In this document: one piece after another, positions 23,901 to 33,160 of the stretch
Layout: every line of letters starts with the position of its first letter
Numbering within the stretch: the stretch's first letter is position 1
Origin: Lytechinus pictus
Lineage: Eukaryota > Echinodermata > Echinoidea > Temnopleuroida > Toxopneustidae
Reading direction: 5' to 3'
Assembly (NCBI RefSeq): GCF_037042905.1
Contig: NC_087251.1
Location: 39,738,373-39,802,372, forward strand
Length of the DNA: 64,000 nt
The notes under the pieces: model-generated
The model's input: the letters and a program-made list of their open reading frames with translations, nothing else
Told to the model about the DNA's origin: nothing
Database searches by the model: none
Translations under genes and position numbers: made by a program

Positions 23901-24151
23901 TCGACCCCCAGCACCAAGGGGTAAGGATATACGAAAACCGAGGCTTCAAGAAGACCCAAATCATTGATGGAAAAAAGCCAATTTCGGGGAGCGTGGACCC
24001 CCACCACATCAAGACCCCGGTGCGTCCAGGAGAAAATAACTTCGAATTCCGCTCTCTGAGCGGAGAGGTCCGACTGGAATTTGAAGTCATTCGCGATCCA
24101 GACTTTCCCAAACCGAAGGCTTTTAAGTTCAATTACGTTCTCGCGCTGTGA
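14951..24151 (+). CDS. Unrecognised 159-aa protein, two coding exons
   Basis: Exon 1 is 14951-15171 (donor GG|GTAAAT), exon 2 is 23893-24151 (acceptor after a CTCTCT tract and TACAG). Phases join as GG|T, giving 159 aa ending …KAFKFNYVLAL. Residues 1-16 are acidic and Gln-rich (EQEQQEEQPE). Residues 24-75 hold a basic patch (ARRKPRK) followed by FLMDFSYLDMIWSEDTKL. The C-terminal half alternates charged and hydrophobic residues (RIYENRGFKK, ENNFEFRSLSGEVRLEFEVI), suggesting beta strands. No signal peptide, membrane span or catalytic motif is visible, so a soluble intracellular protein is likeliest. I do not recognise the family. The exon pair, clean phase match, TATA box and steady codon quality argue that it is a real gene. 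The 8.7-kb intron contains a LINE, a MITE and a minisatellite. Confidence 0.72.
15172..17090. other. First part of the long intron of the unknown gene
   Basis: AT-rich, with a (GT)n run at 15785-15803 and a (GA)n run at 17069-17088. The only structured part is a diverged direct repeat at 16744-16797 and 16913-16958 carrying E-box-like sites (TCATGTGAT, GTCACGTGATGC). No exon seen. Confidence 0.5.
16744..16958. promoter_or_regulatory. Duplicated E-box cluster (possible intronic enhancer)
   Basis: Two diverged copies of a ~50-bp block: ATCTCCCCGTTGGTCACG…GATCATGTGATTTG and ATCTCCCTTTTGGTCACGTG…GATCATGTGATAC. Together they hold one CACGTG palindrome and two TCATGTGA sites, the type bound by bHLH-ZIP factors (MITF/TFE/USF). 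Function is inference. Confidence 0.3.
17100..17409. mobile_element. MITE family A, copy 3 (best preserved)
   Basis: Ends GGGCCCCATCATACAAAGAG and (inverted) GGGCCCCATCTTACAAAGAG; arms of about 45 bp. An internal 37-bp segment beginning TTTACAAAGGACATTTTGCA is tandemly duplicated (about 17259-17333), absent from the other copies. Confidence 0.9.
17410..17890. repeat. Sparse TGTGAACAC/ACATTGTG phrase region
   Basis: Scattered variants of the phrase found in the minisatellite at 20456-21112 (GTGTTCACACTGTG, CACATTGTGGACTA, CACACTGTGAACACACC). The LINE at about 17890-20404 lies between this block and the minisatellite, so the two probably formed one element before the insertion. Confidence 0.5.
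17890..20404 (+). mobile_element. CR1/L2-like LINE, 5'-truncated, single frameshift in RT
   Basis: Linker and reverse transcriptase of a non-LTR retrotransposon. A first frame, 17898-18431, carries the post-endonuclease linker (RKAKDEFFQNQIEDN, LWKNLKELG) and KSTGLDLVPARFLKDGA. A run of seven A near 18395 shifts the frame, and a second frame to 19842 carries GNYRPISVLSIASKILEK, LLDLQKAFDTVNHE, CGVPQGSILGPILF, YADDSVLLYS (catalytic box intact) and the C-terminal WNSLPNHVKSVKTFSQFK. The 3' untranslated part (to about 20404) contains GGACCCCATTGGAAATAAG and an AATAAA. The endonuclease is missing. Apart from the shift the copy is well preserved, so it is fairly young. Confidence 0.9.
20456..21112. 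repeat. Minisatellite, ~30-bp subunits in ~60-bp higher-order units
   Basis: About twenty tandem subunits alternating CCATGTCCACTATGTGAACA with CATTGTGAACACACCACATC. The ~60-bp period is divisible by three, so long open frames run through on both strands (a 194-codon and a 141-codon frame on minus, a 126-codon frame on plus); none is likely to be a gene. Confidence 0.9.
21113..21400. repeat. TTGGTCTAAT phrase array (family M, copy 1)
   Basis: Begins CTACAACCAGTTCGTCTAAT, then about fifteen units of 16-22 bp, each a variant of TTGGTCTAATTTCCAC. A related array at 47110-47320 ends, inverted, CTGCAACCAGTCTGTCTCC, which suggests terminal repeats around a phrase array. Confidence 0.75.
21633..21800. 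mobile_element. TA-flanked hairpin MITE (family C)
   Basis: Almost the whole 168 bp folds on itself: arms from CACTTTAAAAAATGAAGTGC to GATTTTCTAGTT, then the reverse complement back to GCACTTCAATTTTTACAGTG. TA on both sides. The core repeats GCACTTACAGTGC and GCACTA. Non-coding. Confidence 0.88.
22221..22379. mobile_element. Hairpin MITE (family D)
   Basis: Arms of about 60 bp: ACCTTGGTCACATTTGC, CTACGGCGGCCGTACGGCG and AAAACAGCCGTTTT, repeated inverted at the right end. The GC-rich CGGCGGCCGTACGG block stands out from the AT-rich surroundings. Confidence 0.88.
22400..23880. other. Rest of the long intron, nothing recognised
   Basis: AT-rich sequence with G and T homopolymer runs (23321-23331, 23493-23516). 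The polypyrimidine (CT)n tract at 23867-23886 precedes the acceptor of exon 2 of the unknown gene. Confidence 0.45.
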
Positions 24152-24890
24152 TTTTGACGTTGATACCTTACGACGCTAATGACACAGGCGACGTGTTTAA
24201 TGGCCAGGAATTCGAGCCTTGAAGACGCCAAGGGTTCAAAAGTGACCCTGCTGCTTTAGTCATCTGCTGTGAAAATATTCGTTGCCTCTTCGTGAATTAG
24301 GTGTTTGGGATAATTATTGGAGAAGTGTTGGTGTGGAGTAATTTTTGTCGCTTGTTTCTGATTTTGTTTAATTGTAAGAGGTTGGGTGTTGGCAGGAGAC
24401 CTGATCATCCAATATAAAATCGTTCTAAATACAGAAGGCTATAGCGTCAGGAGCGTCTGATGGTGCGCCGAGTTTTACATGCAGTCAGCTCGGAGTTGAC
24501 ATTCCAATGTACCCAAGATCAATCTTTTATGCAACAATTTCAAAACAAACAACTATGATTTGCTGTAAGACAAGGGGACATATTCAGAGATAAATGAATG
24601 ATGATGCGTCAGAACATGAATATGTAAATATCTGCAGCCCGGAGTATCCCTTTAAGTGAACGAAAAACACTCCTTGTGTTATTTCAGTAATAGGGGTATA
24701 TACCAAACTATCTGTTTTCAATATTTTCCTTTTTCTATTTCTCTTTCTTCTCAACATTTTCTTCTCTTTATCTCATTGAAAATTGTAATTTTTCCCCGAC
24801 ATTAGTGTCGAATTGAGCCAGCTAGCCGTTGATCTGGGATCCTGATAACATCGACATTAAGATTTACGATGGTTCATGAAAGCAAATTAA
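24152..24890. other. Probable 3' UTR / downstream of the unknown gene
   Basis: Follows the stop codon of the unknown gene directly. No consensus poly(A) signal stands out within the first 300 bases. No ORF of interest. Confidence 0.35.
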
Positions 24891-24896
24891 CACCTC

Positions 24897-25085
24897 CAGG
24901 GGCCCTTTCATAAAACACGGTTTGTAAGTTTAAAGTGGCTTTAAGAACAACTGGTGATCTTTTCTTGTGGTAAATGATTAAAATGTTCACTGGTGAATAT
25001 TTAGCGTGCAAGAAAGGTAGAAAGGTTCGCCATTCGTTCTTAAAGTCTTTCTTAAATTACGAACAGCTTTATGAAACACCCACCA
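24897..25085. mobile_element. MITE family B, copy 2
   Basis: The left arm CCCTTTCATAAAACACGG…CTTTAAGAACAACTGGTGA and the right arm TCGTTCTTAAAGTC…ACGAACAGCTTTATGAAAC are inverted copies, with more divergence than copy 1. Confidence 0.75.
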
Positions 25086-25089
25086 GAGC

Positions 25090-26140
25090 AGATATCCTTG
25101 TACCCTGCCTGGCGCACACTAGGTAGTGTAAATGTTCCGTCATACACATATACTCCCCATAGAATCTGAATAATATCATAAAACCAGGGTGGCGCATTAC
25201 ATGCGCAGAAGCACTATCCGAGCACTGCTCGGCGAGCAGCCGTTCATCAAGCTACCCAAATCTCCCTGACGCATTGCGTGCCGTCACGAGTCAGCCTCGG
25301 ACTCTCGATCTCAGTTTAAGCATGGACCTACACATGGTTTAAGTATATCAAACTAGAATGTAACGCACAAGCTCGCAAAAGTTTATTGAAAAAAGTATTA
25401 CTTAGATTTCAATTTTAAATGTCTGCCCATTATAAGAGAGATGGGTACATCAAATTATACTTTTAGTTACGTGTAACAATATTTTGTTCTCTTTATGTGT
25501 GACCACTGTGATATGCAATGTTACTTTTATGTTAATCACAATTTTTGATGTATATAAAACGAGTCTCATCATGGAAATTGCGACAGCTTTCCAACGTATC
25601 GTGACACATTATTTCGTGGCTTTCAATCACGTGCGTTACGGCGTTCTGTTCTTATATGCGTTCCAAGTGCGTTCCATCGCCGATCGATGATGAAGTATCT
25701 TCAATATTTCGTCAAGTTTCATTGTAAACTGTGCACGGTCTAACTGGTCGGGTCTCCTCAATACGATGTAGTATTGATTCTAATTAATTATCATAATACC
25801 TGAGCTTATAGCAGATCTATAGCACTTGAAAGGTATCCAAGTCAATCAAATGAAATAGTTTTGCCTTTATGGTTCTGAAACAGTATCCCCGAAGCAGCTG
25901 TGTATAGGCCTAAATCCAATCAATCAATTACTAGTAGGTTATCGTCTTAGATAAGCCCTAGAGTTTCAAAAACAAAGTTGTTTTGAAATAGCAACATTCC
26001 CGAATCGGTATGAACTTACTTTTTCTACTGTTGAAAATGGCTATATATATTTCAAAATTAGTTTTGTAATTGTTTGTATTGCTGTTGTTGTTCTACGAAT
26101 ACAGTCTGTGGAAATATTTGCTTATACTTTGTTGTAAATA
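25090..26140. other. Intergenic, nothing recognised
   Basis: Unique-looking AT-rich DNA; a 68-codon open frame at 25484-25690 has no recognisable motif. Confidence 0.4.
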
Positions 26141-26145
26141 GGGCA

Positions 26146-26700
26146 TGTAACAACCGATAATGTCGCAGATTGCAACATTATGCCTATAGAGCGTCCAACG
26201 CATAATGTCGTTACTTTTCTAACGCATAACGTCACATATCGCAACGCATAAGGTCGTGGCAAATTTCTAACGCATAACGTCACAGTCACGTCGTAACGCA
26301 TAATGTCACAGCGGTGTTTCTATCAGGACTCGAGTTACAGATAATATATGAAATATGCTTTCACTCAGTATTTGGTTTAAGCTAACATTTTGAAAAGTGT
26401 GTGTGTTTGGGGTAGGCGCGGGTGCAGGGTAGTGGGTCCAGTATCGAATCCATTATCAGGAGGGGGGGGGGTTATGTATTTTTACTTATTTTGCGAGAGA
26501 GTGGAGTCATTGAGTACCTCTTTATTGTGTTTTAAAGACAATTTAAAATACAAATTTAACTATTAGTAGTTCACGACGTTTTAATAAAGAATTAAAAAAA
26601 GTTAAAACAAAATATAATGTGAAGTTGTTCTAAATCACACACTCTCACCCACATACACCATCATATACATACATACATACATACATACACCCATATATAT

Positions 26701-26733
<33 letters not shown>

Positions 26734-26844
26734 TATGGGTATGTGTTTAGATATATATATTATATTTGTATAATATACTTGCCCACCCTTACACATACTT
26801 TAAAAAAGTTCAGATGCGTTGCTGCGACATTATCGTATGTAACA
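26146..26844. mobile_element. Inverted-repeat element with ACGCATAATGTC phrase array
   Basis: The left end TGTAACAACCGATAATGTCG and the right end (inverted) TGTTACATACGATAATGTCG match; GGGCA flanks both sides (26141-26145 and 26845-26849) as a probable target duplication. Inside the left end the phrase AACGCATAATGTC/AACGCATAACGTCACA occurs about six times up to 26310. The rest of the interior is AT-rich with (CATA)n runs at 26665-26730. Non-coding, 699 bp. Confidence 0.75.
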
Positions 26845-27474
26845 GGGCATTGATGTACTAACAACTAACAAATAGATTTTATAAACAAAATGAACTTATG
26901 CAGCCTTAACTTTTAGTAGAACCCCTTCCAAATCACATGAAAAGGCGAACACGTATTTATTACCAAATTTTGCATAGTATAGGCGCCTTTTATAAATGTC
27001 TATTACATGTGACTAAACTATGGAGTGGCTTTATACAGCTCCCTAACTTTAGGTATTTTTTTTTTTTATTAAAAGGCAAATGCAATATGCATAGTCAAAC
27101 ATTTTGGGGGTGATATTCAACATTCAAATTTCATCAAATTTCCTTTCAATTTAAAATAGGTCCTCGGAAAAATAGATAAATCTTATTTTACTTTTATTTT
27201 GATGATACTAATAAATTACTTACAAGTAATGATTGAATGAGAAATTAAATCATCCGATACTACCAAGTACATTTTGTTCGTGACGTGTATCCACTTTCTT
27301 TTAATTGAATAGGAATACTAAAGATTTATATAGATGTCACCAATAACATTATTTTGAAGTATAAACGTGGCAAAGGATGAGTTTTATCATCAATGAGAAG
27401 TCGTCAGAAAATTGCAAGATTTCGTCAAAGCGAAGAAAGAAATAGGAAAATCAATGTATTGGCTTTTGTATGTA

Positions 27475-27757
27475 AATAGTAAGATTAAATGAGAACTTAC
27501 CGTTTAAAGTTTGATCTTTATTTTATGAATATTTAGGAGTAGGCCTAAGTTATTACTTAGAGATCCCACCCGCGCATGCGCAGTCAATATTCAAAGCTCC
27601 ATATGTGGCTGCGAACGATATAATGTAGTAAGAAATAGAACTTACACTACAGTTTGAAATTTGGGTGGATGAGGAGGGCACGTAATTACTTCCTCCTAAA
27701 TATTCATAAAATAAAGATCAAACTTCAAACGGTAAGTTCTCGTTTAATCTTACTATT
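27475..27757. mobile_element. MITE with ~70-bp near-perfect inverted repeats (family S)
   Basis: The left arm AATAGTAAGATTAAATGAGA…CTTTATTTTATGAATATTTA and the right arm, inverted, differ at only a few positions. Interior about 150 bp, including GCGCATGCGC. Each arm includes CGGTAAGTTCTC, which resembles a splice donor. No ORF. Confidence 0.88.
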
Positions 27758-28439
27758 AATTTCATATTTCCTCGATCGTTATTACATGAGATTTTGAAGG
27801 CAAGTAGCCACATTTGGGAGAAAAAAACACCAGCATGTATGTGAGCACTAATAAAGAAAGAGTTCTCTTTCTCACGAAGTGGGCTTGTTCTCTCATAAAT
27901 AATGTTTGACATAAATTATCTAACAACGCACAGTCTCCTGTCAGGGGGCTATGCTCCCTTGCAGTTTAAATTCAGATTGGGTAGGTTTACTTTGTTTCAA
28001 CGGTTCATCCATGGAGGGTCTTTCTACCTCCATGCATGGTTCGACACAAATCCCCCTTTCAGGGTCTCTTCAATACATGTAAAGTTTGCACTCTTTGAGC
28101 AAACGGGGCGTTTCATTTTTAGCCTAATCACAAAATAGTGAGAATATATTTGGTCACATGATGCTATATAAACCAATCAGCATACATTGATTTAATTTAT
28201 ATAGGATGTAAAATACATTATTCATTTAATACATGTTTTGCCTTAGCTAGTTTTATAAGATAAGTATAAACAAGTTTACCACTTTAAGATTGTAGTTTAT
28301 TACATTTTGAAAATTACATGTTCATTATGAGAAATGGTGCTTTTGATAGGATTAAAATTTTCGAAAATAAGTTTTTGTTGTTTTGTGCTTTCTTTCTTCG
28401 GAAATGAGTTGACTTTGTGCATTAATTTTTTAAAAGCTA

Positions 28440-28905
28440 AATTGAGTTGTATAATTATACGTATGAGTTTTTAAAATGTATTTTGTAGAATTACACAGAG
28501 TAAATCTTATATTATTTCGTTCTCATCTGATACTAACCAGATACGCCTTAAAGTACCCTCTCCTTATTCCCAAACCAAAAACGGAAATCATGAAAAAGTC
28601 CTTTCAATATTATGGTCCGTTCCTCTGGAATAAGCTTCCCTCTAATCTTAGAAATTCAACATCCCTTAAAGTATTCAAAACTAAATTTAAATTCTTTCGG
28701 CTGAAGCCTTAGTTTTAGACCCCACTAGGATCGTTTTTTTTTTTACTTTGCATGTATACGTTTCCTAATCTTATTTCTATGTCCTTTGTAAAATATGTAT
28801 ATGTTCTTTTTATCGTTGCAGGGCCTCTTTGTAAATCAGTTCTATAATTGAAAGTGCTACCCTGCGTAAATAAAACTGAAATAAATAAAAAAAAAATGAA
28901 TAAAT
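28440..28905 (+). mobile_element. LINE 3' fragment (CR1/L2-like)
   Basis: The frame 28476-28712 encodes the C-terminus of a LINE protein (MKKSFQYYGPFLWNKLPSNL, STSLKVFKTKFKFF, stop). The 3' tail runs through GGGCCTCTTTGTAAATC and AATAAAACTGAAATAAATAA to about 28905. No catalytic domain remains. Confidence 0.8.
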
Positions 28906-28939
28906 ATTTGGCATATTATTAATTGTAAAATTCGTAATT

Positions 28940-29325
28940 GCTCCAAAATATCTCTCTGAATTAATCCAGGCATACACTCCCAGTAGGTCCCTTCGTTCTG
29001 CAAATCAACATTTCTTAACTGTCAAAAAAGCAAAAACTATATATTTTTTTTGGGGGGGTGATAGGTACTTTTCAAGCTCTGCCCCACGTCTTTTGAATAC
29101 TCTTCCAGCTTCCCTTCGTTGTATTCCAAATATAACATTGTTTAGATCCAATTTAAAGATCTCATGAAGAAAGCATATTCAACATAGCCCCATTTACAGT
29201 TTTCTCAATATTTTTAAATGTTTTTGTTATATAATTTCTATTTCACTTTTGTTTGTATATCTCATTATGTTCTACATTGAAGAGCGCTTTGATATGGATT
29301 TCATGAAAAGCGCTATACAGTGCGT
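28940..29325 (+). mobile_element. LINE 3' fragment with GCGCTATA-type tail
   Basis: A broken frame encodes a LINE C-terminus (about 28965-29165; APRLLNTLPASLRCIPN, ITLFRSNLKIS, stop) interrupted by a T9/G7 run at 29045-29060. The tail GAGCGCTTTGATATGG…AAAGCGCTATACAGT can fold, as in many marine LINE 3' ends. The sequence after it (CAGTGCGTCCCCAAAAAACT) belongs to a different element. Confidence 0.75.
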
Positions 29326-29329
29326 CCCC

Positions 29330-30370
29330 AAAAAACTATACACTTTTGAAATGGCTGCAAAAATATACAAAAATATATCACTTTGGGGAAAACACTTACA
29401 TATATGGAAGCCAATAAAGTCATCTTTAAAATGACACCAAACAGTTGGAAAATTTATGATATTCCAACCTGAGAACTGGAAATTCTAAGCATTTGTAACC
29501 AGGAACAGAATGAATACCTTACTAAACAATGATTGATGCGAGAGCAGAACGCAAGCCAAAAATTTGTGATATTCCAACCTGAAAACACTGGACATTCTAA
29601 ACATTTTTGCAACCGTGAACAAGCGCGAGCCTGAATTTAATGATTTTTTAACCTAAAATGCATTATATTTTACTTCAAAAAGGGTATTTCTCTTTTTAAA
29701 AGGGCAAATTTAATTTTGAAAAAAAAAAGGCATCTATTTTGGAAAAAGGGAATTTTTCCCCACAGGGAATTTGGGGGGGGGGGGGGCAAGAGAGCACAAA
29801 GCACAAGTTGACATTTTCAAATGCTGAACTGAAAATGAGTCATGTTTTAGGACTCTTTTCATGGTTCTTTTCTGCTTACAACCACTTTTGAATTTCAATT
29901 ATCATTTCTTGTATCTTCTACACTTATTTTACCTAAAAAAAACCGGAATAAAAAATACTAACAAAATAAGGTGATCTTCAAAAGGATATAAAAATAATTT
30001 TTTTAAACTTTGTTTTGTCAATCTCAGTGAGACACTAGTCTAAAAACACAATATACAAAATGAGAAAAGATGTACTACCTATCAACGTATTAACTGATTT
30101 TTCAGTAATTACATAGATATTCTGGCCTACCAGCCAAATGTGTCACCCCATCTTTCTCTCCCCCCCCCTCCTCTCTCTCTCTCTTCTCATTCCTCTTCCT
30201 CGCTTGTTTTAAAAATGTCAGACCCGCCCACCAAAAGAGAGAGAGAGAGAAGAAGTTCCATCACCGAGAAAAACTTAGAAAAGGAATAGGAGTAAATGTG
30301 ATATTATTTTTCTAAACATATTCTCACATTTTATCACAAAATAAGCTTTTCTTATTAAGAGTATTTTTTT
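29330..30370. other. Intergenic, low information
   Basis: A diverged direct repeat: GAACTGGAAATTCTAAGCAT with GTAACCAGGAACA near 29475-29505, and GACATTCTAAACATTTTTGC with AACCGTGAACA near 29590-29620. A-rich and G11 runs at 29720-29790, and a (CT)n run near 30150-30180. No gene. Confidence 0.45.
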
Positions 30371-30424
30371 TGCTCGCTTCCAACTTTATTTGCCAAAAAG
30401 TTGTTCCATATGCCATGATTGGCC

Positions 30425-30885
30425 GCTTTCTTTCCATCCTTCTTTCTCTCCTTCTTCCTTTTCTTCTTTCTTTCCTTCCTTCCGACCTTCCTTTCTTTCT
30501 CTCCTTCTTCCATCCATCTTTCCTTCCTTCTTTTTTTTCTTCCCTTCTTTCTTTCCTTTTTTAAAATTTTTTTTTCCTTCCTTTCTCATTCCTTTCTTTC
30601 TTTCTTTCTGTCTCCTTCCTTCCTCCTTTCTTTCCGTCTTCCTTCTTTTTTTTCCCTTCTGTCTTTCCTTCTTCCTTTAATTTCTTTTCCTTCCTTCCTT
30701 TTTTTTTCTTTCTTTCCTTCCTTCTTTCTTTCTTTCTTCCTCCTTCCTTTCTTTCTGACTCCTTCCTTCCTTTCTTTCCTCCTTCCTTTCTTTCTTCCTC
30801 CTTCCTTCCTTTCTTCCTCCTTCCTTCCTTTCTTCCTCCTTCCTTCCTTTCTTTTCTCCTTCCTTTCTTTCTTTCCATTTAAAGA
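30425..30885. repeat. 460-bp polypyrimidine tract (TTCC/TTTC)n
   Basis: The plus strand is almost purely C and T (CTTTCTTTCCTTCCTTC-like), interrupted only by a few A and G. All three plus frames and minus frames stay open, which is a composition artefact. Such mirror-symmetric tracts can form triplex (H-) DNA. Confidence 0.95.
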
Positions 30886-31199
30886 TGAAATTGTATAAGA
30901 ACACTATTTAGCTATAATATTATGTTATTAAAAATAATCAAGAGCAGTCCAACTATGATGACCCAGACAATGGATATAGTAGGACCTAAGTTTATAGGCC
31001 ATATATTATGTACATTTGCACATATACATTGATCAGTTTTAAAAAGAAAAAATGAAAATAAAACAGATACTGTATCGATTACAAAAACTTGTACACATAA
31101 CTATTTCTATTTTGTATTTCTATTTTGAATTTTGAGTTTGAATATCCCCCATATGAAGCTTGGCATGGTTTTTGACCAAACAAGCTCAATTTTTTAACT

Positions 31200-31358
31200 G
31201 GGCTCCGTAACACAAAGGTTTGCAATCAATCACTAAATACCAATAACCAATCAAGATCATTGTTGCATGCGCACTCTGTTTAAACTACTGACCGGGAACC
31301 AATCAGCGCGGTTCTTTCATATTTACAATTCATCGCAAACCTTTGTGTTACGGAGCCC
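31200..31358. mobile_element. MITE family F, copy 1
   Basis: Perfect 24-bp terminal inverted repeats beginning GGGCTCCGTAACACAAAGGT; 159 bp in total. A degraded copy is at 32407-32552. Confidence 0.9.
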
Positions 31359-31530
31359 TGATCCTCGAATAGCTGGGTAACTGATGAACTGGGTGCTTTC
31401 ATCGGCCGTTTCCTCCAGCCACCTATGACTAATCATCAGCAGAGAAGGAGACTTTCTCCAACCGTTGACCAACATAGAAACATTGGCCCCAGTATCCAAT
31501 TTACAGAATACTGCAGTGTTTCCCAAACAT
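31359..31530 (-). pseudogene. Remnant of a retroelement aspartic protease
   Basis: On the minus strand 31526-31359 reads VFCKLDTGANVSMLV, which fits the D-T-G-A active-site box of LTR-retrotransposon (Gypsy-type) proteases with the usual upstream hydrophobic strand. It continues open for about 40 codons before reaching the MITE at 31358. No reverse transcriptase is found next to it. Weak evidence, from one motif. Confidence 0.4.
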
Positions 31531-31539
31531 TATAGTAAA

Positions 31540-33155
31540 TATTTAAGAACAAACTAACCGAAAAGGCATACAAATACATATTAAGTATATATGCATAACA
31601 CATTCTTCTTTCAATATTTTTTCATTAGGCGGAAAAACGGCGCCTACAGTCTCGCTCTGCTTTGCAGGAGAGACAAAAAAGCAGTATTAAATAGAGAATA
31701 TGAAAATGGAAGTGAGGAGGGCCCAGTAAAAGTAAAGCTTGAAAGTGTGGATCCCTCTTGAAAATATGAAATATTATAATTGGGTACTTAATATATGTAG
31801 AGGAAAGAATAATATTCATTAATATTACTAGAAGAATCGTCATAAGATCTAACAAAGAAATAAGTTAGATTGAAATTTACACTTTCTCAACTGTGCACTT
31901 GTAATACATTTTCAAAACACCTTTTAAGAACAAATACCATATGTTCCATTTTGCATACATTCATACCACTAATATAATTTTCACACAATAACTTAAAAGA
32001 TGTTTCAAATTCTCAATATTGTTAAAACAGAAGATACCAGTTGAACTCCTGAGCCAATTTCATTTTTAACATGAATGAATACATAAGTGTATGTATCGCA
32101 CATATCACTTCTTTTGAACTTACCCTGTTGCTTGACAAAATATTCATTTATGTCTATTTCGCAAATAAGAAAGTGATTGAATTTCATCAACTAAAATGAT
32201 TTTTTTAAAGATGCATAAAAACAAATCATCACTGCAGACATATACTGATTAAGATAATTTCTAGAACATTGCCCTGTTACAAAACATGTTACAATTTATC
32301 GTTCATTAGTTTATCAAAATAAATAAGGATAAGGACTTTAAAGAAAATTAGAGTATGTAACGCAATAAATACGGTACATGAAAGGATTTGAAAGAAGCAA
32401 TGCACCAGGACCCCTAACACAAAGGTTTGTGATAGAAATCAAATGTGAAAGAACGACACTAATCAGTATTTTGTATAAAATGTGCATGCAACAATGTTTC
32501 TGATTCACCATTGCCATCAAGAGATTGGTAGCAAACATTTGTTTCAGAGCCCTGATCATATCAGAAATACACAAATCAAATATCTTTCTTTTACCTTAAA
32601 ATCTCACAGTTGTACATGTAGCACCACTAGTAGGCCTATTCAAAATGCACTTTGTACTATTTGCATTTTCAGTTATAGAAGATCCATTTCGAGAGTAACT
32701 TTTGGATTATTTCAAATCCAAAGATATGCTTACAAGGGCAACAAAGCACACATCTACTGCTTTATAAGCATCTTAATGGCAAAAGTTAAGGGAATTTTAT
32801 ACAAACACTATCTCTAAATGGACACAACACATAGTCCATATTTGAGCAAAGAGTCATCAAAACGTTGTATTGAAGTAAAAAATAAGTAAAAAATATATAT
32901 ATATTACCGGCAAATAAATTAAATTATCTAGAATCTTGTTTTGAAATGTCATAAATTTCAGCCAATGAGGTTAAACTTCTGGTTTAACAATCATTTTTTC
33001 TAACTGAAGATATTACCCCAATATATATGTTTACATACTGCTTCCATAAATATAATTAGTCATTTGAGTTGGTTAATGAATCATGGCAATATGCCACATT
33101 ACCTAGAATCGAAATAAAGATCCACACACATGATTGGATACAGTCATCTTATTAC
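31540..33155. other. Intergenic / downstream of ARMT1, little recognised
   Basis: AT-rich, with an old family F MITE at 32407-32552. ARMT1 ends at 33161, so the part next to it (to about 32600) is probably its 3' UTR. No poly(A) site can be fixed. Confidence 0.4.
32407..32552. mobile_element. MITE family F, copy 2 (diverged)
   Basis: Left GGACCCCTAACACAAAGGTT and right AGCAAACATTTGTTTCAGAG then CCC are decayed versions of the 31200-31358 ends; overall size is similar. Confidence 0.65.
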
Positions 33156-33160
33156 TCCTG

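Noticed and set aside
30386-30904. Long Lys/Arg/Glu- or Phe/Ser-rich open frames on both strands
   Set aside because: They are produced by the CT-only tract, which contains no stop codons in most frames; no start context or conserved residues.
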